A stretch of 5,869 nt of DNA. Origin: Clostridia bacterium (lineage in GTDB: Bacteria > Bacillota > Clostridia > Oscillospirales > Butyricicoccaceae). The stretch is taken from positions 1 through 5,869 of the forward strand of contig JAFYOK010000262.1 of NCBI GenBank assembly GCA_017560175.1. Direction: 5' to 3'. Below, in pieces: positions 5,615 to 5,869 of this stretch. The notes under the pieces were generated by a model. It saw nothing but the letters and a program-made list of their open reading frames with translations. It was not told where the DNA came from and ran no database searches. The translations under genes and the position numbers were made by a program. Every line of letters begins with the position of its first letter. The stretch's first letter is position 1.

Positions 5615-5869
5615 AGCAGACTTGAAATTCCCACAAAGGGTAGATCCGAACTGGTCGTTGAAGGCCTGTATCGTGATCTTGAGCGCCGTATCGAAGCCAG
5701 CCCTCCCGGTCTGTGCCCCGTATCGGTCACTAAGGCATTTCTGGAGCTTTGCCGCGTACAGACCTGCGGTAAGTGTGTCCCCTGTCGTATCGGTCTGGTC
5801 CAGCTGACCAACCTGATCGCCGACGTCCTGGGTGGCCGTGCCACCATGGGCACTCTGAAGCTGCTGGAA
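5612..5869 (+). CDS. Stand-alone NuoF-type 4Fe-4S domain protein (3' end missing)
   Basis: The first 86 residues match the C-terminal iron-sulfur domain of NADH dehydrogenase subunit F (NADH_4Fe-4S family), which in complex I and NAD-linked hydrogenases carries a 4Fe-4S cluster accepting electrons from FMN. The C-x2-C-x2-C motif (TCGKCVPCRIG, with C52, C55 and C58) is clear; the fourth family cysteine, usually about 40 residues on, would be past the right edge. Two more cysteines occur at 35 and 47. The flavin- and NADH-binding domains normally preceding this motif are absent: the gene starts only 51 codons before it, with its own ribosome-binding site. Such detached domains are likely electron-transfer partners of hydrogenase or formate dehydrogenase subunits encoded next door, but the downstream gene is not visible. 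The domain call is firm; the partner is a guess. Confidence 0.85.
   Translation, partial: MSRLEIPTKGRSELVVEGLYRDLERRIEASPPGLCPVSVTKAFLELCRVQTCGKCVPCRIGLVQLTNLIADVLGGRATMGTLKLLE

Overview
The window looks like an ordinary housekeeping stretch of a moderately GC-rich Clostridia chromosome. Three things suggest an anaerobic gut Firmicute of the Oscillospiraceae type: the order SRP RNA - dnaX - ybaB - recR, an SRP RNA of the large Bacillus/Clostridia kind, and a stand-alone NuoF-type iron-sulfur protein. The family-level placement is inference from gene content and composition only. No mobile element, CRISPR array, phage gene or defence system is visible.

Layout, left to right. (1) Positions 2-1078, plus strand: the 3' part of a class I SAM-dependent methyltransferase of the METTL25/Methyltransf_32 type, cut by the left edge. 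(2) Positions 1085-1127: a perfect 16-bp hairpin with T-runs on both sides, a shared terminator between convergent transcription units. (3) Positions 3826 down to 1127, minus strand: dnaX (clamp-loader tau subunit), ybaB (nucleoid-associated protein) and recR (recombination mediator), read as one operon ending at that terminator. (4) Positions 3827-3955: a hairpin-rich dnaX leader. (5) About 4250-3968, minus strand: the SRP RNA gene, with a TTGCCA-17-TATAAT promoter at 4299-4327. Its 20-23-bp terminal helix is followed by seven U and so doubles as a terminator. (6) Positions 5221-4343, minus strand: a D-glutamate cyclase-like protein (DUF4392), with promoter TTGCCT-17-TATAAT at 5272-5300. (7) Positions 5283-5611: an AT-rich divergent intergenic region with a plus-strand promoter. 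(8) Positions 5612-5869, plus strand: the N-terminal 86 codons of a TTG-initiated protein carrying the NuoF C-terminal 4Fe-4S motif, cut by the right edge.

How the genes fit together: dnaX, ybaB and recR form the conserved replication/repair cluster of Firmicutes, and the SRP RNA upstream of dnaX is also a conserved neighbour (as scr is in Bacillus subtilis). The cyclase lies upstream of the SRP RNA on the same strand with no clear terminator between, so some read-through is possible. The Fe-S gene starts a separate, divergent unit, probably a redox-enzyme operon continuing beyond the window. The points most worth checking are the SRP RNA end structure, the dnaX leader hairpins and the detached Fe-S domain. 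I found no convincing new biological system.
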